A stretch of DNA of 64,000 bases, taken from NCBI RefSeq assembly GCF_024868665.1, contig NC_079904.1, positions 1,418,221 to 1,482,220 on the forward strand. The letters run 5' to 3'. The DNA comes from Triplophysa rosa (lineage: Eukaryota; Chordata; Actinopteri; Cypriniformes; Nemacheilidae). The notes below the pieces were generated by a model, which searched no databases, was not told the DNA's origin, and was given only the letters and a program-made list of their open reading frames with translations. The number at the start of each line of letters is the position of its first letter. Position 1 is the stretch's first letter. Of this stretch, positions 47,911 through 60,862 are shown piece after piece. The position numbers and the translations under genes are program-made.

Positions 47911-49985
47911 GACATTCTGGTCACTGTATTTTTTTCTACTGTACACTTCTATTTTTTTGGAGAATAGCCCATGACTCTAGATTACTTTTTGGAAACTCAC
48001 CTGTAAGTATTGAACCTTTGCCATGTAAAAAATGTTTATAGATGTACATGTAATAAGAGGTGGGCTGTTTTGCCTGGGAGCATTGAACAGTTTCCCAGAT
48101 CTCGCTAGTATTGTGGCGATGAGTACAAATCAATTTTCCCTTTTGAAACTAAGCGACTGTTTTCCAGATGTGTATAAAGTCACTCAAGTTAATGTTCATT
48201 TGAAGAATAAAATCAAAGAGGTCTGTGACTGAAGATGTAGCGATTACCAGAATGTTTTTGATGCGGCGTGGTTCTTAGACTTCTTCTTTTGATAGTTAGT
48301 AAACAAACAGCAATGTGGACTTACTTCTTGCACTTCAAAACAATGTGTTATATTTCTAAATGTGTTATACATCAGAGAATTGTCGTTCCCTCTGGTAATT
48401 AAAATGTATAAGAATTGAGGAAAAGCAAATTGAGCTCAGGTTGTGTCACAGCTTTGGTGGTCTATACAATTAAGTTTGTATGAGAATAGTAAAGAACAGT
48501 ATGTCATTTGTGTCCCACGCAATTAAATGCAGGCGCTTTATAAAACTAAATGTACGGCTGGTTGATTATTTAAGCAATCTATAAGAAGCATTGGAAGATT
48601 AATAAACGAAAATCACATAAGTCGTTTTTTTAAATAGATCCATATGCAGATTTAACAATTCTCTTAATAGTAGTCAAATGGAAAACAGGTGCTCCATCTC
48701 ATTTTGACCCTCGGACAGTTGGCACCCACATGTTGAGTAAACGACTAAACATTTCCTCATCAGATGGACAATAGATGTATTACACAGCTGTTCTTTTATC
48801 TAGACATCTAAAGATTTTTGTTTTTTAATTTAGTATTATTAGGAGTGTTTATTTGAAACAGAGCCCTCGGTCCACACAATGTGTTACCCGAATCGACCAC
48901 CAGAGGGCTCCTGAGTCAAATAAATAGACGGGCTTATAGTCACCTGTCAACTTGGAAGAACGGAAAACGTTTCCTCTCTAAAACAATTTACCATTATTTT
49001 AGTATTTTAGTCTAACTCTAGTAACTTTTTTACAAGATGGTATATTACCATAGTTTAAGTCATAGCTAATTTGGTAGTACTGCTCTATTAAAACAATACG
49101 ACAGAAGCCATGGGCTAAAGTTTATGTTGACAGTTTTCAATGATGCTGACAGGGTAACATTGCGCTTGTTTTAATGCCATGCTCCGATAAGGAAAAACCT
49201 GTCTTTGTATTTTTTCCAGGTGTTTTTTACACGGGACGCGAGGGTCCGCGCGCTCGCATGAGCAGTATAATAACAGCGCGTGACCTTACAGTTAACGCCA
49301 GTGAGTAAAATATAGTAAAATATTCCACGATACACGATAAATCATCAATTTTCTTGTTGTTCGTCGCGTTGTCGCCTATTATATGATAAGTATCTCACAG
49401 AAAGTTTGACGGGATCTGTAATAGCAGAAAACGTTTTGTTGAGTTCCACAGCTCGAATAAGTTAAGTTAGCTTGCTCGTCTTGAGAAACAATCATTACAG
49501 AAATTCTGTGGTTATAATGAGAAATGTACTGGTCTTAATGGAAACATTAATGGTAGGCTATCTGTGGGTCTCTACTGTTAATGTGTTTTAAAATAACACG
49601 CTACAAGAAGAGATTTTGTAATGATTTGATGGTAAACGGCTGATGCTTCAGCATTTGTAGTGGAAACCATTAGAATGTCTAATGCAGGGATTATAGACTA
49701 GTACTGACAGAAAGTCAGCTACTAAACCTCTATAAAGTAAAGTAATCTTAATCCGTCGAGGTTTGTGAGGACCTGTTTGTACGTTCACGTGCGAAAAAGC
49801 GCAAATATGGATTTATTTAATTATTTAGTTAGTACTTGCAACAATTAATGCGTCCACAAACAGGCCCGTAAACTCAGAAATTCCTTTGCACGTGGTGCGG
49901 AAAACATGTCCAAAGTCATTCCCACTAAATCTCCGACATTCAGATGAGCAGCATTCTGCAGGAATGCCAAAAACGCACATTTTCC
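47911..49985. other. Intergenic, cox7a2 to col12a1
   Basis: AT-rich; no gene or clear mobile element was recognised. A CTCF-like motif lies at 48894-48912. The composition turns GC-rich from about 49980 at the col12a1 promoter. Confidence 0.5.
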
Positions 49986-49988
49986 AGG

Positions 49989-50161
49989 TGACGTCACACG
50001 GGCTCGGGTTCCGCCCCCAGTTAAGAAGTGCATCCCGACAAATATGACGTCACGGCTGCAGGTTCGGGTCCCGCCCTATGAGGAAGAAGCGCATCCCAGC
50101 GCGTGTGACGGCACGGCCCCGGGTTCGGGTACCGCCCCCTGTTAAGAAGCGCGTTCTGGTC
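49989..50161 (+). repeat. Three tandem 56-61-bp GC-rich units with CRE sites, upstream of col12a1
   Basis: Units start at TGACGTCAC (49989), TGACGTCAC (50045) and TGACGGCAC (50106), and each continues with a 'GGGTTCGGGTNCCGCCCC'-like block and 'AAGAAGCGCATCCC'. Spacings are 56 and 61 bp. The first two keep an intact CRE (TGACGTCA); the third has one base changed. They lie about 200 bp before the donor of the non-coding first exon, so they are probably part of the promoter. Confidence 0.85.
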
Positions 50162-50371
50162 TGAGACCCGGTGCATTTGGAAACAGCCTTCGTGAGCTGT
50201 GGGTGATCAAACCCTCGTCATCTTCATCTCCTGCTCCATCACACTCATCATCAGGGAGAGAGAGAGAGAGAGCGAGAGCATTAAAGACTCTTTACATCAG
50301 TCCATCAGTCTCATCTTTATTTCATTCATCTGTGATGTATTGAAAGAGTTGTTGGAAACTTGAGGAGTTTG
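50162..50371 (+). promoter_or_regulatory. col12a1: col12a1 non-coding exon 1 and proximal promoter
   Basis: A strong donor (GTTTG|GTAAGT) ends a non-coding exon at 50371, between a GC-rich promoter-like block and the exon with the start codon, whose acceptor is at 51620. A short (GA)n run lies at about 50250-50275, probably in the 5' UTR. The transcription start is not readable. The next gene on this strand is col12a1. Confidence 0.6.
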
Positions 50372-51620
50372 GTAAGTGTTCATGTGGATCTTTTGTTTTT
50401 CTCTGTCTTTATGAATGAACTTTAAAACTTTTTTCTGGCAGTCAGTGCTGTGATTTTAAATCTGTGAGAATGATCTGTGGGATGATCTGCACGCACACTG
50501 ACCCATTTACTGAAGCTCTGATCACTTTTTTCCATAGATGTTTGAATGGTGATTTCATTTTCCACCCTCGCACATACCCCCCCCCCCCCCATTGCTCTTT
50601 ATTTCAAGCATGATTGATGATTCAATATTTTCTATAGTTCATGAGCATGAAAACATTTTGTCTGAGGTTTAACGAACTTTCTTTGTCCATTTGTGCCACC
50701 TGATTTGTGTGGGTTATATCCCTCTTATTTATCTAGGTATTGTTTTATCTCTCTTAGGATTTTATGAAACACATTTTAAGTCGCTCGTTCAAGATATTCT
50801 GAGTTAGTATATGTTCAATTGGTATTGGTCAAATTTGTGTCAGGCTTTGCAACAGGTGGTTGACTTGACATTCGACATATTTATGAACTTGCAACTTCAG
50901 GATTTACGTGTGAATAATGTCCTGTTAGTCTCTCCGGCTCATTTCATTCAATTTCAGCCTTCTGTCTTCACTACTTCAAGGCTGTGACAAATGCTTTTTT
51001 AAATATACATTTGACACATCTCTCAAATAACAACGAAGCACATGCAACAGAGAAACTGGACAAATGCTAAACTTTGTGAAATGTGAACGTAATGCTAAAA
51101 AATAACATATAGCCCTAGTAATTGCAATGCATACTTTGTTGGTGCTGTTTGTGGTTGTATATGTGTTATATACGAGAGTGTGTGTCCAGTAGTCAGTTTC
51201 CCTCAGCATGAATTTCAGGAAAGCAAGTCTTTGTTAGTGGAGACACGGCAGGGGGCGCAGGAGTTTTTCCATCCCTGATGTGCAAGATCTCAGATCAGGC
51301 ACATAGCCAAACAATTGCATATATATCGTCTATGAACTCACAGTTTCCGATGTAAAACAGATGAATCAGGAGAATGACGTGAAGCGTATGCCTTTACAGA
51401 GTCTATAATGTTACACCGCAGTAACGTTTGCCTTGTTTTAAGCTCATTTTCTCAAAAGCTCGGAAATGTTTTTTTTTCCTTTGGTGTCCACAGAAACGGC
51501 AGTAATAAAATGTTGATTTGGAAAGAAAGAGTCATTATAGAAGATAGGAGTTAGCTGTACTGTGCTGTATTCTGCTTGGTGCTTTTGATTTATGTGCAGA
51601 CTGTTGTGTTTGATCTTCAG
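50372..51620 (+). other. col12a1 intron 1
   Basis: AT-rich. It holds a 14-base poly-C run at 50577-50590 and a CTCF-like motif at 51247-51261. No coding pattern. Confidence 0.5.
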
Positions 51621-51653
51621 ACTGATTGATGTTCTGTTAATACTGGAGTGAAG

Positions 51654-54600
51654 ATGTCGCTCAGGCGTTTGGCAGCTGCCGCTCTTATAACACTTTCAGT
51701 GCTGGCTTCAGTCACAGCTCAAGGTAAAACAGACAACACACAACTCTCTCCATTCACAGTTTACTATAAACTTTTACTTCTTTGTGAAATATATTCATTT
51801 TTCTACCTGCATAAAAATGTGATTCCTTTTGAACGTGTTTTAAAAGTAAACCTACATTCATTTAGCTAATATGAATGGAATATGATGTTTCTATAATCGT
51901 TTTATCTTTTTTATTATTACGATATTTTCAGGATGGGTGCACAAAGGTGCAGAGTTTCTGTGTGTAATGCCTCATTTCAGACACTAGGGGGACGCTTCAA
52001 GAGGACAGTAACCATCCTGAAAGAACTCTTAAATAAAAGCACTTGTGTGATGTTAAAGCTGCAATATGTAACTGTTTCGTTTAATGAACAACAATGCAAT
52101 TATTGGGCAAGTTCATGCAGTTTTATGTTTTAAACAGAGATGGTGACAGAGCGGAAAAGTTACAGATTGCAACTTTAATGCAAGTGGACAAACTTTAATT
52201 TAATCAGGACAGCACTCGTAAGAAGTCATTTAGAGGCATACTCCACCCAAAAATGAAGATTCTGTCATCATTTACTCCAAACCTGTATGCATTTCTTTGT
52301 TCTGTTGAACACAAAGAAAGATATTTGGAAAAATGCGAGTAATTGACTGCCATACTAGAAAAAATATTGTATCTTTTTTTTGTTCTGTTGAACACAAAAT
52401 GAGATATTTTAAAGAATTTCGTAATGTAAACAGTTCTAGGGCACCATTGACTACCATTTCATTTTTCCTACTATGGGAGTCAATGATGTCCCAGAAATGT
52501 CATTTTTCCAAACATCTTTCTTTGTGTTCAACAGAACAAAGACATTTATAGAGATTTGGAACAACTTGGGGGAGGGAGGGGGGGATAATTCGTGGCAGAA
52601 TATTCGTTTTTGGGTGGACTACCCCTTTAAGTCAATCCTCTCTAATGTCTTTCCATTTTAAATGATTAAGTAGCACATGTTAGGCCAAATTCACTCAGGT
52701 TTAGTGTTGAACGCAGCTTGCGTTCGAATATTTTCCATATTATGCAACTTCAGACACGTGCAGGCTTCAAGACCCTTCAGACAGAGAGAGTCACTTTCAA
52801 CTTTTTTCCTCTAGTAAAACAGTTCATCTTGAATTTCATTCGTTATGTGTCTCAGCAACGGAGCTCCTCGGTGGCTCCGAGTCGTAGAAGCTGTAAAACT
52901 GTGAAATAACCATATCAAATCGTTCAATAAACACCGCTACAACACACATCGACGATTTACAGTGGAAAGTGTAGTGGAACAATTCGCAGGTTTTTTATTG
53001 CGCGCGCAAAAAAATCTTCATTTTAAGGCCAAGTTTCCTTTTTCTTACTCAAAGGAAACAAGAAAGAGAAAATATGAGCTTTACATTTTTTATTTTCTTA
53101 GGACAGTTCTTGGTAAGTGAGTACCTGTCAGTGTTGACATATGGATGAATTAAAAAGTGTTTTTACATGTTATTTTAATAATATCACACATTAGTGTGCT
53201 GGCTTACATCAGCGTACGCTCCGGTTGCTCTGAAGATGATGATGGGCAAACAGTGCCAACCGTCATCATTGCTCGTGACAAAACAGCTCAATGTCATGAA
53301 ATGATATTCCAGTTGATTTTTGGACTGGCTTGGACAAAGAGAAAAAAGGAACGCTGAAGGATGGATGATTGGCTTGAATGCGAGCTGTGTGTGCATGTGG
53401 AGATGTGAGGTAGCTCTTGGGTTGGACCCATTTGGAGTCAGAATGGAGCCGTTTGTGACATCTGGTCCAGCCAGGTTGGTAAATCTTGATTTTGGTGAAT
53501 CTGTTTCGGTCAAGCTGAAGGCCTGGTCGAATTCTGATCAGAGCCACGGCTTCACAGATATTTTATTGTGATATTCCAGCATATCTGCACACGTCCCATA
53601 TTTCCCACACAGATTTCAAACACAATGGAGCTTTTTCACGAAACACGAGCAGAACGAATGTGCAGAACACGACAACAATTTGGGGGAAATTTTCTCATTG
53701 AATTTGATGTAACAATGTCTGCTTGCGTTTCGTGAATGAGACACGGCGAATACGCACACACGAAACACACAAGAATATCACTTTAAAATATTTCAACGTC
53801 TTCTACGTGTGCGTCTTGTACATGAAATCTTTCAGTCCCGTAAGTTGTTGCAGACAACTTTTCAGGTACAAGTGCATGAGATTCCAGTTCATGTAGTTAT
53901 TTGTTCGTCACTGTGTCGCTGAAGTCAATTTACACAATGTGCACTCTTAAGCGGTCTTTAAGTCTTTGTTGTTTTATGTCTTTGTATATATGACGCTCTT
54001 GGAAACAGGTCAACACGGCATGTCTAACTGTGTTGGCTGGGCTGTAATGACTGCATGCGAGTCACGGCCCCCACGTCACGTTTCGTCGAGGTCTCTGTAC
54101 TCCTATACTTGTCTATGCTTGAGCAGTCGAGGCCCTAGGGTCAGACGGCTCAAACAGATGTCATTTTGACCCAAAATGGCCGTCGTCCACGTGTGTTGTT
54201 CAGTGTTGTCTCGAGTTCTCCCCCAACGATGAACTTCATTTCGTCCATAAACCTGTGTGCTCCTCTCATAAATACAGCTGTGGAACGGTGTCGCGGAAAT
54301 AACTTTAGCCTTCTTTTTCCGCAGTAATGCCTCCGTCAGACTTGAGGTTTAAGATTTTAAATGAAAACACAGTGCAAATGACATGGACGCAACCACTGTC
54401 GAGAATCGAAGGCTACCGAATACAAGTCATGGCGGATGAAGGTAGGTGCAAAAACAAGATATTTGGTAACGTGTTGCTAGCATGAATAGATGATTTAGGG
54501 CTGTGACGATATATATCGCGGTTCACACTAATTATACTAGTCGATTCTCAAATCGATTCTGTGTTTCATGCACGGCTCTTTGCTCGATCTAAAATCATTA

Positions 54601-57600
54601 CGAGATTGAATGGTTTATCACGTGCATTTGAAAAAGCAACACTGGTTAAACATCATCATTATAAATATACTTTATTATCATGAAAACACCTGAAAAGGTT
54701 TGAAGAACAGCAATAGAATGTGACTATTGGCATTTCCTGGAACTGTGTGTAAATCGTTCTTCTTCTGTGTCCCATGTTTGGAGTTTCTGTGCGAGAGCGC
54801 CCTCTGGTGTACGGATGTGGCGACATTTAACCGTAATTCATTGAGAAACTGAGCATTCAAATTATACGATATATCGTTCCAGCCCTTGACAAACTGTGGA
54901 AAATAAGACCAGGAATGTGTGTCATGCAAAAGTTTAGATTAATTTTTTTTTAAATACAAGGGGTTTTTCAGTGATCTATTGCTTTAAGGCCTTAAGTAAA
55001 GCACTACACCCTATGCAGTTTGCTCCAGGGGATCTGTCCCTGTAGTCAATCTACCGTATGCTTCTTAAGATAAGTGTGCATCTGGTAAACGACAAGTAAC
55101 CTTTAAATTCAGTGCCACGGGCAACCAGAGAGACTGCGTTCTGACACGTCCTTCAACAGTGATTTACACACACGAGTCACGACCGCTGTCTTGTGAAGTC
55201 ATTCATACTTGCTTCATCCAGCTCTTGTATGTCTGAATTAGATTCATCTGTGAGCTTGATGTTATCTTCACGCAGAATGTACATCACTATATTTAACATT
55301 TCAAATGCAAATGTTTCGTTTTCTTGTAGAAGAGGCAGTTAAAGAATTCACGCTGTCTGCGTCCTCTACCAAAACCTCCATCAGAGATTTGACTCCCGAT
55401 GTGGATTATGTTGTTATGATAACGTCATATTTAGGATCAGAAGAGAGTATACCCATCTCCGGTCAAATAACAAGTAAGTGCTGAGGCAGCTGGAGAAAAT
55501 GCATCTGCTTTTCTGTAGAAACGCAAACTGTTTGAGTAGAAATTGTGTAGAAATGAATGAATTATAGTAGAAATATTTGGAGAATCTTAGAATTCAGAAG
55601 TGTGTGGTATGTCTACACTTCACATGCATGGGCTGAGAACGGCCCAAGAAAATCTGGTCCATGTCTTCTAGAAATAGTCTGTTTCTTCACTTTAATTTTT
55701 CTTTCACCTTTCTCACATCTCATGAGATTAAATGGAGAGCAAATGGAAACTTGCTTAAATCTCATCAGCGTCTCAGATATTTCTCTTGAGAAAAGAGTCA
55801 GAAATGTTACAGATGTCTTTAGAGTTTGAGAAGAGATGTCAGCAATGTGTCAAACTGAGCTCAGATTTGTCAAGTCTGCAATCAAAAGTCAATATTGTTG
55901 AAGATCTCAAGATCAACTCAAACATTTCGCAACAAATCCAGATTAATTTACACCTATAATCTACATTCATGTTCACCTCCAAACTCTTCAGGTGTTTCAA
56001 CAATTACACTCTCATTTCATTCTCTTTTTATTTCTATGACGCTATGACGAGCATTAACATTTTCCTCCGTTTTGTTTTAGTTCAGTCAAGTGGTGTTGAA
56101 GGAGGTTCCAGGAAGCCTCAGGTCTCAGATGCAGTCCGTAAGTAACTCCCATCATTCTTATCTGTGTGTTTCTTTCTGAATGTATGATTCCTGCCAACGT
56201 TCAGCTTGTTAGTCAGCATCACTGATAAAGCGAGTCAGCGTTCCCAGCGTTCCGGGTAAGTGGACCCTTTGCGCCTGGTTTGAAATAAAAGCTCAAAGGG
56301 TGCAGTGCTGAGGGTGGAAAGCATTACAGCTCGTCTCTCTTTACAAGAGCGCTGTGGCCTGTTCCTCCACATGAAGGTGAACAGATTTACTTTTCCTTTC
56401 CTACATTAAGCAGAAGTGGAAAATGCAACCTCCCCCGAATACCATGAGGGTTATTGTGGCTTCTACCGATGACTCGCTAACAAAATCCAGTCCTGTTTGC
56501 CGTGCTTTACGGTGTCTGCGCTCCAGCTCTTCCCTTCCGCTGGCTCATGTGGAAAATAACTGAATCCAGTTACTCTAATAAAGGCAGGCAAGCTGCGATA
56601 CGTCCAAAACGCCGTTCTGTCCCGTCCGCCCAAAGCCCACCAAAGACGCAACCGATGCGGTCCGTTCAAGGACAGCAAATTCCACTGATTGTGGTTGAGG
56701 GAAGCAGCGATTGAACGGGGAGGAATTTTTCCAAACTGCGTGGAGGACAAAGATATAGAGAGATAGATAGAGAGAGAGAGAAGACTAGTAACAACTCGCC
56801 CAATAACATCATTGACGTCTAGAGACACGCTGTTTGATTTCCAGACCTGTGTGTCAATATATGAATGTACATGTTGTAATGTGCAGAATATTTAGTTGCA
56901 TTGAATACACAGATTGCATGAAGTTAATTGTCGGTGTGTAAGGTGTACATGTAGGTTTGTATAGAAACTGAAACGTACAAAACTGTGTTCAGAGGAATCT
57001 TCAAAAATGAGAAATAGTCTTTTGTGTCATTAAGCATTCGTATATATAATAGAGACAAGACAATTGCATGGCAAAACATTGTTCCTAAAAAATACCATTT
57101 TGCTTGGTATTTTGTCTTGTTTTCCAGTACAAATATCTACAAATTCTTAAACCAAGTAAGCAGTAATGACCTTTTATGACTTTCAGTTCTGTTTTCAGAA
57201 ATAATTATTACAATTTAATGAGTTAAAATATCTGCCAATTGGGTAAGAAGAAAATGGAACACTTAAAAAAAACATTGAAAAAAAAGAATAATAAAAAACT
57301 CTTTTCCTAGCCCATTGGCAGATATTTTTTCTTGTTTTAAACATAAATGAATTTTTATCTTAATTTTAATCAAGACCTAAAACCTCAAGTAAATGTATCC
57401 TGATTTAAGATTTAGATATTTGTATTGTAAAACAGGATAAAAATAGTAAGAAATCCTTATAGCATATTTCCAGGACAGAGTTCTTTTGATTCTAACTGAC
57501 CGATCGTTTTTTTCCCAGAATGCTCAGCCAGTGCCATCGGTGACCTGGTGTTCCTGGTGGACGGCTCTTGGAGCGTCGGCCGGGACAATTTCAAATTCAT

Positions 57601-60600
57601 CCGCAGTTTCATGGCAGCAATGGCGGGAGCGTTTCACCTTGGAGACGACAAGACCAGAGTGGGTGTGGTCCAGTACAGCACGGACATCAGAACGGAGTTT
57701 AACCTGAATCAATACTTCAGACGGGCCGACCTGCTCAGAGCCATTAACAATCTGCCATACAAGGGCGGCAACACCATGACAGGTACCGAACTTATACGTC
57801 ACACCTCTCTGAACGCTCATGTCAAACAGATATGATGTAAGTCTTGTTTTTTCTTGTCTTTTTACGCAGGCGATGCCCTGGACTATCTGCTGAAAAACAC
57901 ATTCACAGAGGCCGCTGGTGCCCGCCAGGGATTCCCAAAAGTGGCTGTCATTATAACAGATGGAAAATCTCAGGACCCTGTGGAGGGATACGCCAAGAAG
58001 CTGAAGAGTGCTGGGATTGAACTCTTCACTCTGGGTGTGTAGGTTTTCAGTGAATAGGATTTGAGGGTGAAGTAGGACGTGTTCTTAGATGAACATTCTT
58101 GTTGCTGGAATCAACCATCAGATTTTAGGGATGGGTTTAGATGTAATGCTTTGGTTAGGACTGGAGTCAGAGGCTTACCATTCAATCTGATTTTAAGAGA
58201 TGATTTATGGCTAGACTCAGAGTTTCGAACTTGAATTAAAAAAACAAACCAACAACAAAATATTCTGTAGTTCATTTGATGGAGCATTGCATTAGAGGTT
58301 GAATGTCGAAAATCAAATGATCTTTGTAGTTAATTGTTGCTTTGAGGTTTGGATTGGTTCTGTGTTTTAATGGAGCTTTCAAGAAATCCATCTGCACAGA
58401 AATACTACATTCAACTAAAATCCCATGTCATCATTTGTTGTGTTTATTCAGGAATCAAAGAGGCAGATGAGGAAGAGTTGAAACAAATGTCTTCCACGCC
58501 CCACAGGACACACGTGTACACGGTGCCGAACTTCGATATGATCAAAGCCGTGGAGAAATCGCTCATCACGCAAGTGTGCAGCAGCGTGGAAGACCAAATC
58601 AACTCTCTGATCAGCGGCGAGGAAGGTAAACAAAAACAAATATCAGTGTTCATGTTTTAAACATTAGCCTTAAACCCAATGACTGAGCACAACCCCAACA
58701 TTTCGCCCTTTCTGTTTTTTTGCAGTCATTGAACCAGCATCAAACCTTCATGTCACAGAGGTTGCGTCCAAGTCCATGCGGATCACCTGGGATGCGTCTA
58801 TAGGGGAGGTGACCGGATATAAAGTGCAGTTGGTTCCCATGATGGCCGGCAGCAAGCGGCAGGTACTGTACGTCGGGCCCACGCAAACATCTGTGAACGT
58901 CAGAGATCTGACCCCCGACACCGAATACGAGATCAGCCTGTTTGCACTCAACGGACTGACGCCCAGCGAGCCCGTGATGGCCATGGAGAAAACCCAGCCG
59001 GTTAAAGTGTCATTGGGTGAGGAGAACATCCATTACGATCCGCTCTTGAAAAGTCTCGTCTGACTGTTAAATGAGCTCTGTTTTGGTTTCCAGAATGTTC
59101 TCTGGGAATGGATGTGCAAGCTGACGTCGTCCTCCTGGTCGACGGCTCATACAGTATCGGCTTGGACAACTTTGCTAAAGTCCGATCTTTCTTGGAAGTC
59201 CTGGTCAACAGTTTTGACATTGGGCCGGACAGAGTTCAGATCAGCTTGGTCCAGTACAGCAGAGACCCGTACACCGAGTTCTATCTGAACACCCATCACG
59301 ATCTGAGCGCCGTGGTCAAAGCCGTAAGAACGTTTCCGTATCGAGGAGGCTCCACCAACACGGGCAAAGCCATGGCGTACGTGAGAGATAAAATCTTTGT
59401 TTCGAACAGAGGCGCTCGCGCCAACGTGCCTCGCGTTATGATCCTCATCACCGATGGAAAATCCTCGGATGCTTTCAAAGACTCGGCGACTAAGCTCAGG
59501 AACACGGACGTGGAGATTTTCGCTGTGGGTGTGAAAGACGCCGTCCGTTCGGAGCTGGAGGCCATCGCTAATCCTCCAGTGGAGACGCATGTGTATACGG
59601 TGGAGGACTTTGACGCTTTCCAGAGAATTTCTAATGAGCTAACCCAGTCCATCTGTCTGCGGATTGAGCAGGAGCTTTTGAACATCAAGAGGAGACGTGA
59701 GTACCAGCTTGTATTAATCTGTAAAAACCAAAATTTTTCTTCCATCATCTAATTTTTCTGTATGACTAAGAATGTCTAATGTTCTTCCATCTTCAGAGTT
59801 GACCGCACCCAGGTCTCTGACCTTCTCAGAGGCGACCTCCAGGAGTTTCCGGGCATCGTGGATAACAGATGCTGTAGATGTGCAGTCTTATATGGTGGAA
59901 TACAGGCCTGAAGCGGACACGGATGCCGGCTACATCTCCGTCTCTGTGCCCGGTGACATCACCACGGCTGTGTTACTTCACCTCACTCCAGTCACAAAGT
60001 ATGAGGTCAAGGTGTATGCCCAATATGAGAAAGGAGAAAGCTTTCCTCTCATTGACTTTGAGACCACGCTAGAAGGTGGGTGTCAGTTCTTTAATCTTTT
60101 AAAAGTCTAACACGTTCTCCTCTCGGAACCTAAAGTCTCAACATTTATGTTTTTCTGTGTCCCGGATGTTTTGCAGAACAGGGAGCCGCGAGCAACCTTA
60201 GAGTGTCCGAGGAGACCACCGACAGTTTCCGCGTCTCCTGGCGAGCCGCTCCGGGTTCAATAGTGCGCTACAGACTCACGTACGTCCCGGTGAGAGGGGA
60301 TAGTGAGCCGCTAGAAACGGCAACAGCCGGTCCTGAGACCACCATCGTCCTGCAGCAACTGTTCCCGGTCACCACATATCGTGTCTCTGTGGCAGCTGAA
60401 TACCCATCAGGCGTTGGGCCTCAGATGCAGATCGATGGGACGACCAAAGAAGGTGATGAGATCCTCTATCTTTTCTGTTTATATATTTTATGTCCTAGTG
60501 AACGCGGTTGATCTTTGGGGCAGACTACATATTAGAGAGTCGCCTTCTCTGGTTGGTGATCAGTTGCTTTCTCTTCTTGTGTCTGACAGAGCGCGGCTCA

Positions 60601-60862
60601 CCAAGAGACCTGCGTGTCTCCAAAGAGACCACATCCAGCATGCAGCTGTCCTGGGCAGCGGCTCCGGGGAGAGTCCAACAGTACCGAGTGTCCTATCAAC
60701 CCACGGCCGGTGGCGAGATGAAGGAGGTGACAGTCAGGGGGGAGACCACTGCCACCGTACTGAAGGATCTCCGGCCGGGCACAGAGTACCAGCTGGCCGT
60801 GAGGGCACGATACTCCTCCGGATTGGGAGAGCCACTACATGGAACCGGAACTACCCTGGAGG
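51654..60862 (+). CDS. col12a1: Collagen alpha-1(XII) chain, N-terminal part (gene continues past the window)
   Basis: Secreted FACIT collagen that coats collagen I fibrils in tendon, muscle and ligament matrix. Coding exons: 51654-51723, 54325-54441, 55330-55473, 56081-56137, 57519-57782, 57870-58034, 58452-58625, 58726-59016, 59094-59696, 59797-60075, 60177-60452, 60590-60862, giving about 904 residues. ATG at 51654 is preferred; the upstream in-frame GTG is not a start. Residues 1-23 are a signal peptide (basic start, then '[17 protein letters not shown]'). Then come FN3-1 (24-111), a linker, VWA-1 (130-331, MIDAS 'DGSWS', 'ITDGKS'), FN3-2, VWA-2 (428-629, 'DGSYS', 'ITDGKS') and FN3-3 to FN3-5. 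This order fits type XII; related type XIV is built from fewer domains. All listed introns are phase 1. Later FN3, VWA-3/4, TSPN and triple-helix exons lie beyond 64000. Confidence 0.95.
51724..54324 (+). other. col12a1 intron 2
   Basis: Holds one full Angel-like MITE (52229-52630) and AT-rich sequence; no exon was recognised. This intron separates the signal-peptide exon from the first FN3 exon, where alternative splicing of type XII collagen would start. Confidence 0.5.
52229..52630. mobile_element. Angel-like MITE, full length
   Basis: Left TTTAGAGGCATACTCCACCC and right GGGTGGACTACCCCTTTAA are inverted. The interior has the repeated 'CTTTGTTCTGTTGAACACAA' module in both orientations. The termini carry shared compensating changes (CCACCC/GGGTGG) compared with other copies in the window. 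Confidence 0.8.
54496..54886. mobile_element. Diverged hAT-like MITE in a col12a1 intron
   Basis: Left TAGGGCTGTGACGATATATA and right ACGATATATCGTTCCAGCCCT are imperfect inverted ends. No target duplication is preserved. A minus-strand CTCF-like motif (GCGCCCTCTGGTG, 54797-54809) sits inside. Confidence 0.6.
56138..57518 (+). other. col12a1 intron before VWA-1
   Basis: 1.4 kb, AT-rich in its second half, with a GATA/GA-rich patch at 56755-56780. No coding pattern or clear mobile element was recognised. Confidence 0.5.

Noticed and set aside
49989..50161. CRISPR-like array
   Set aside because: Three contiguous diverged units without unique spacers, in a vertebrate promoter; it is a tandem repeat.
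51648..51653. col12a1 start two codons further upstream
   Set aside because: The codon at 51648 is GTG; the ATG at 51654 has a purine at -3 and gives a normal signal peptide.
58255..58315. Second tRNA-derived SINE relic ('GATGGAGCATTGCATTAG')
   Set aside because: Only an A-box-like stretch is recognisable; no B box, so not listed as a feature.
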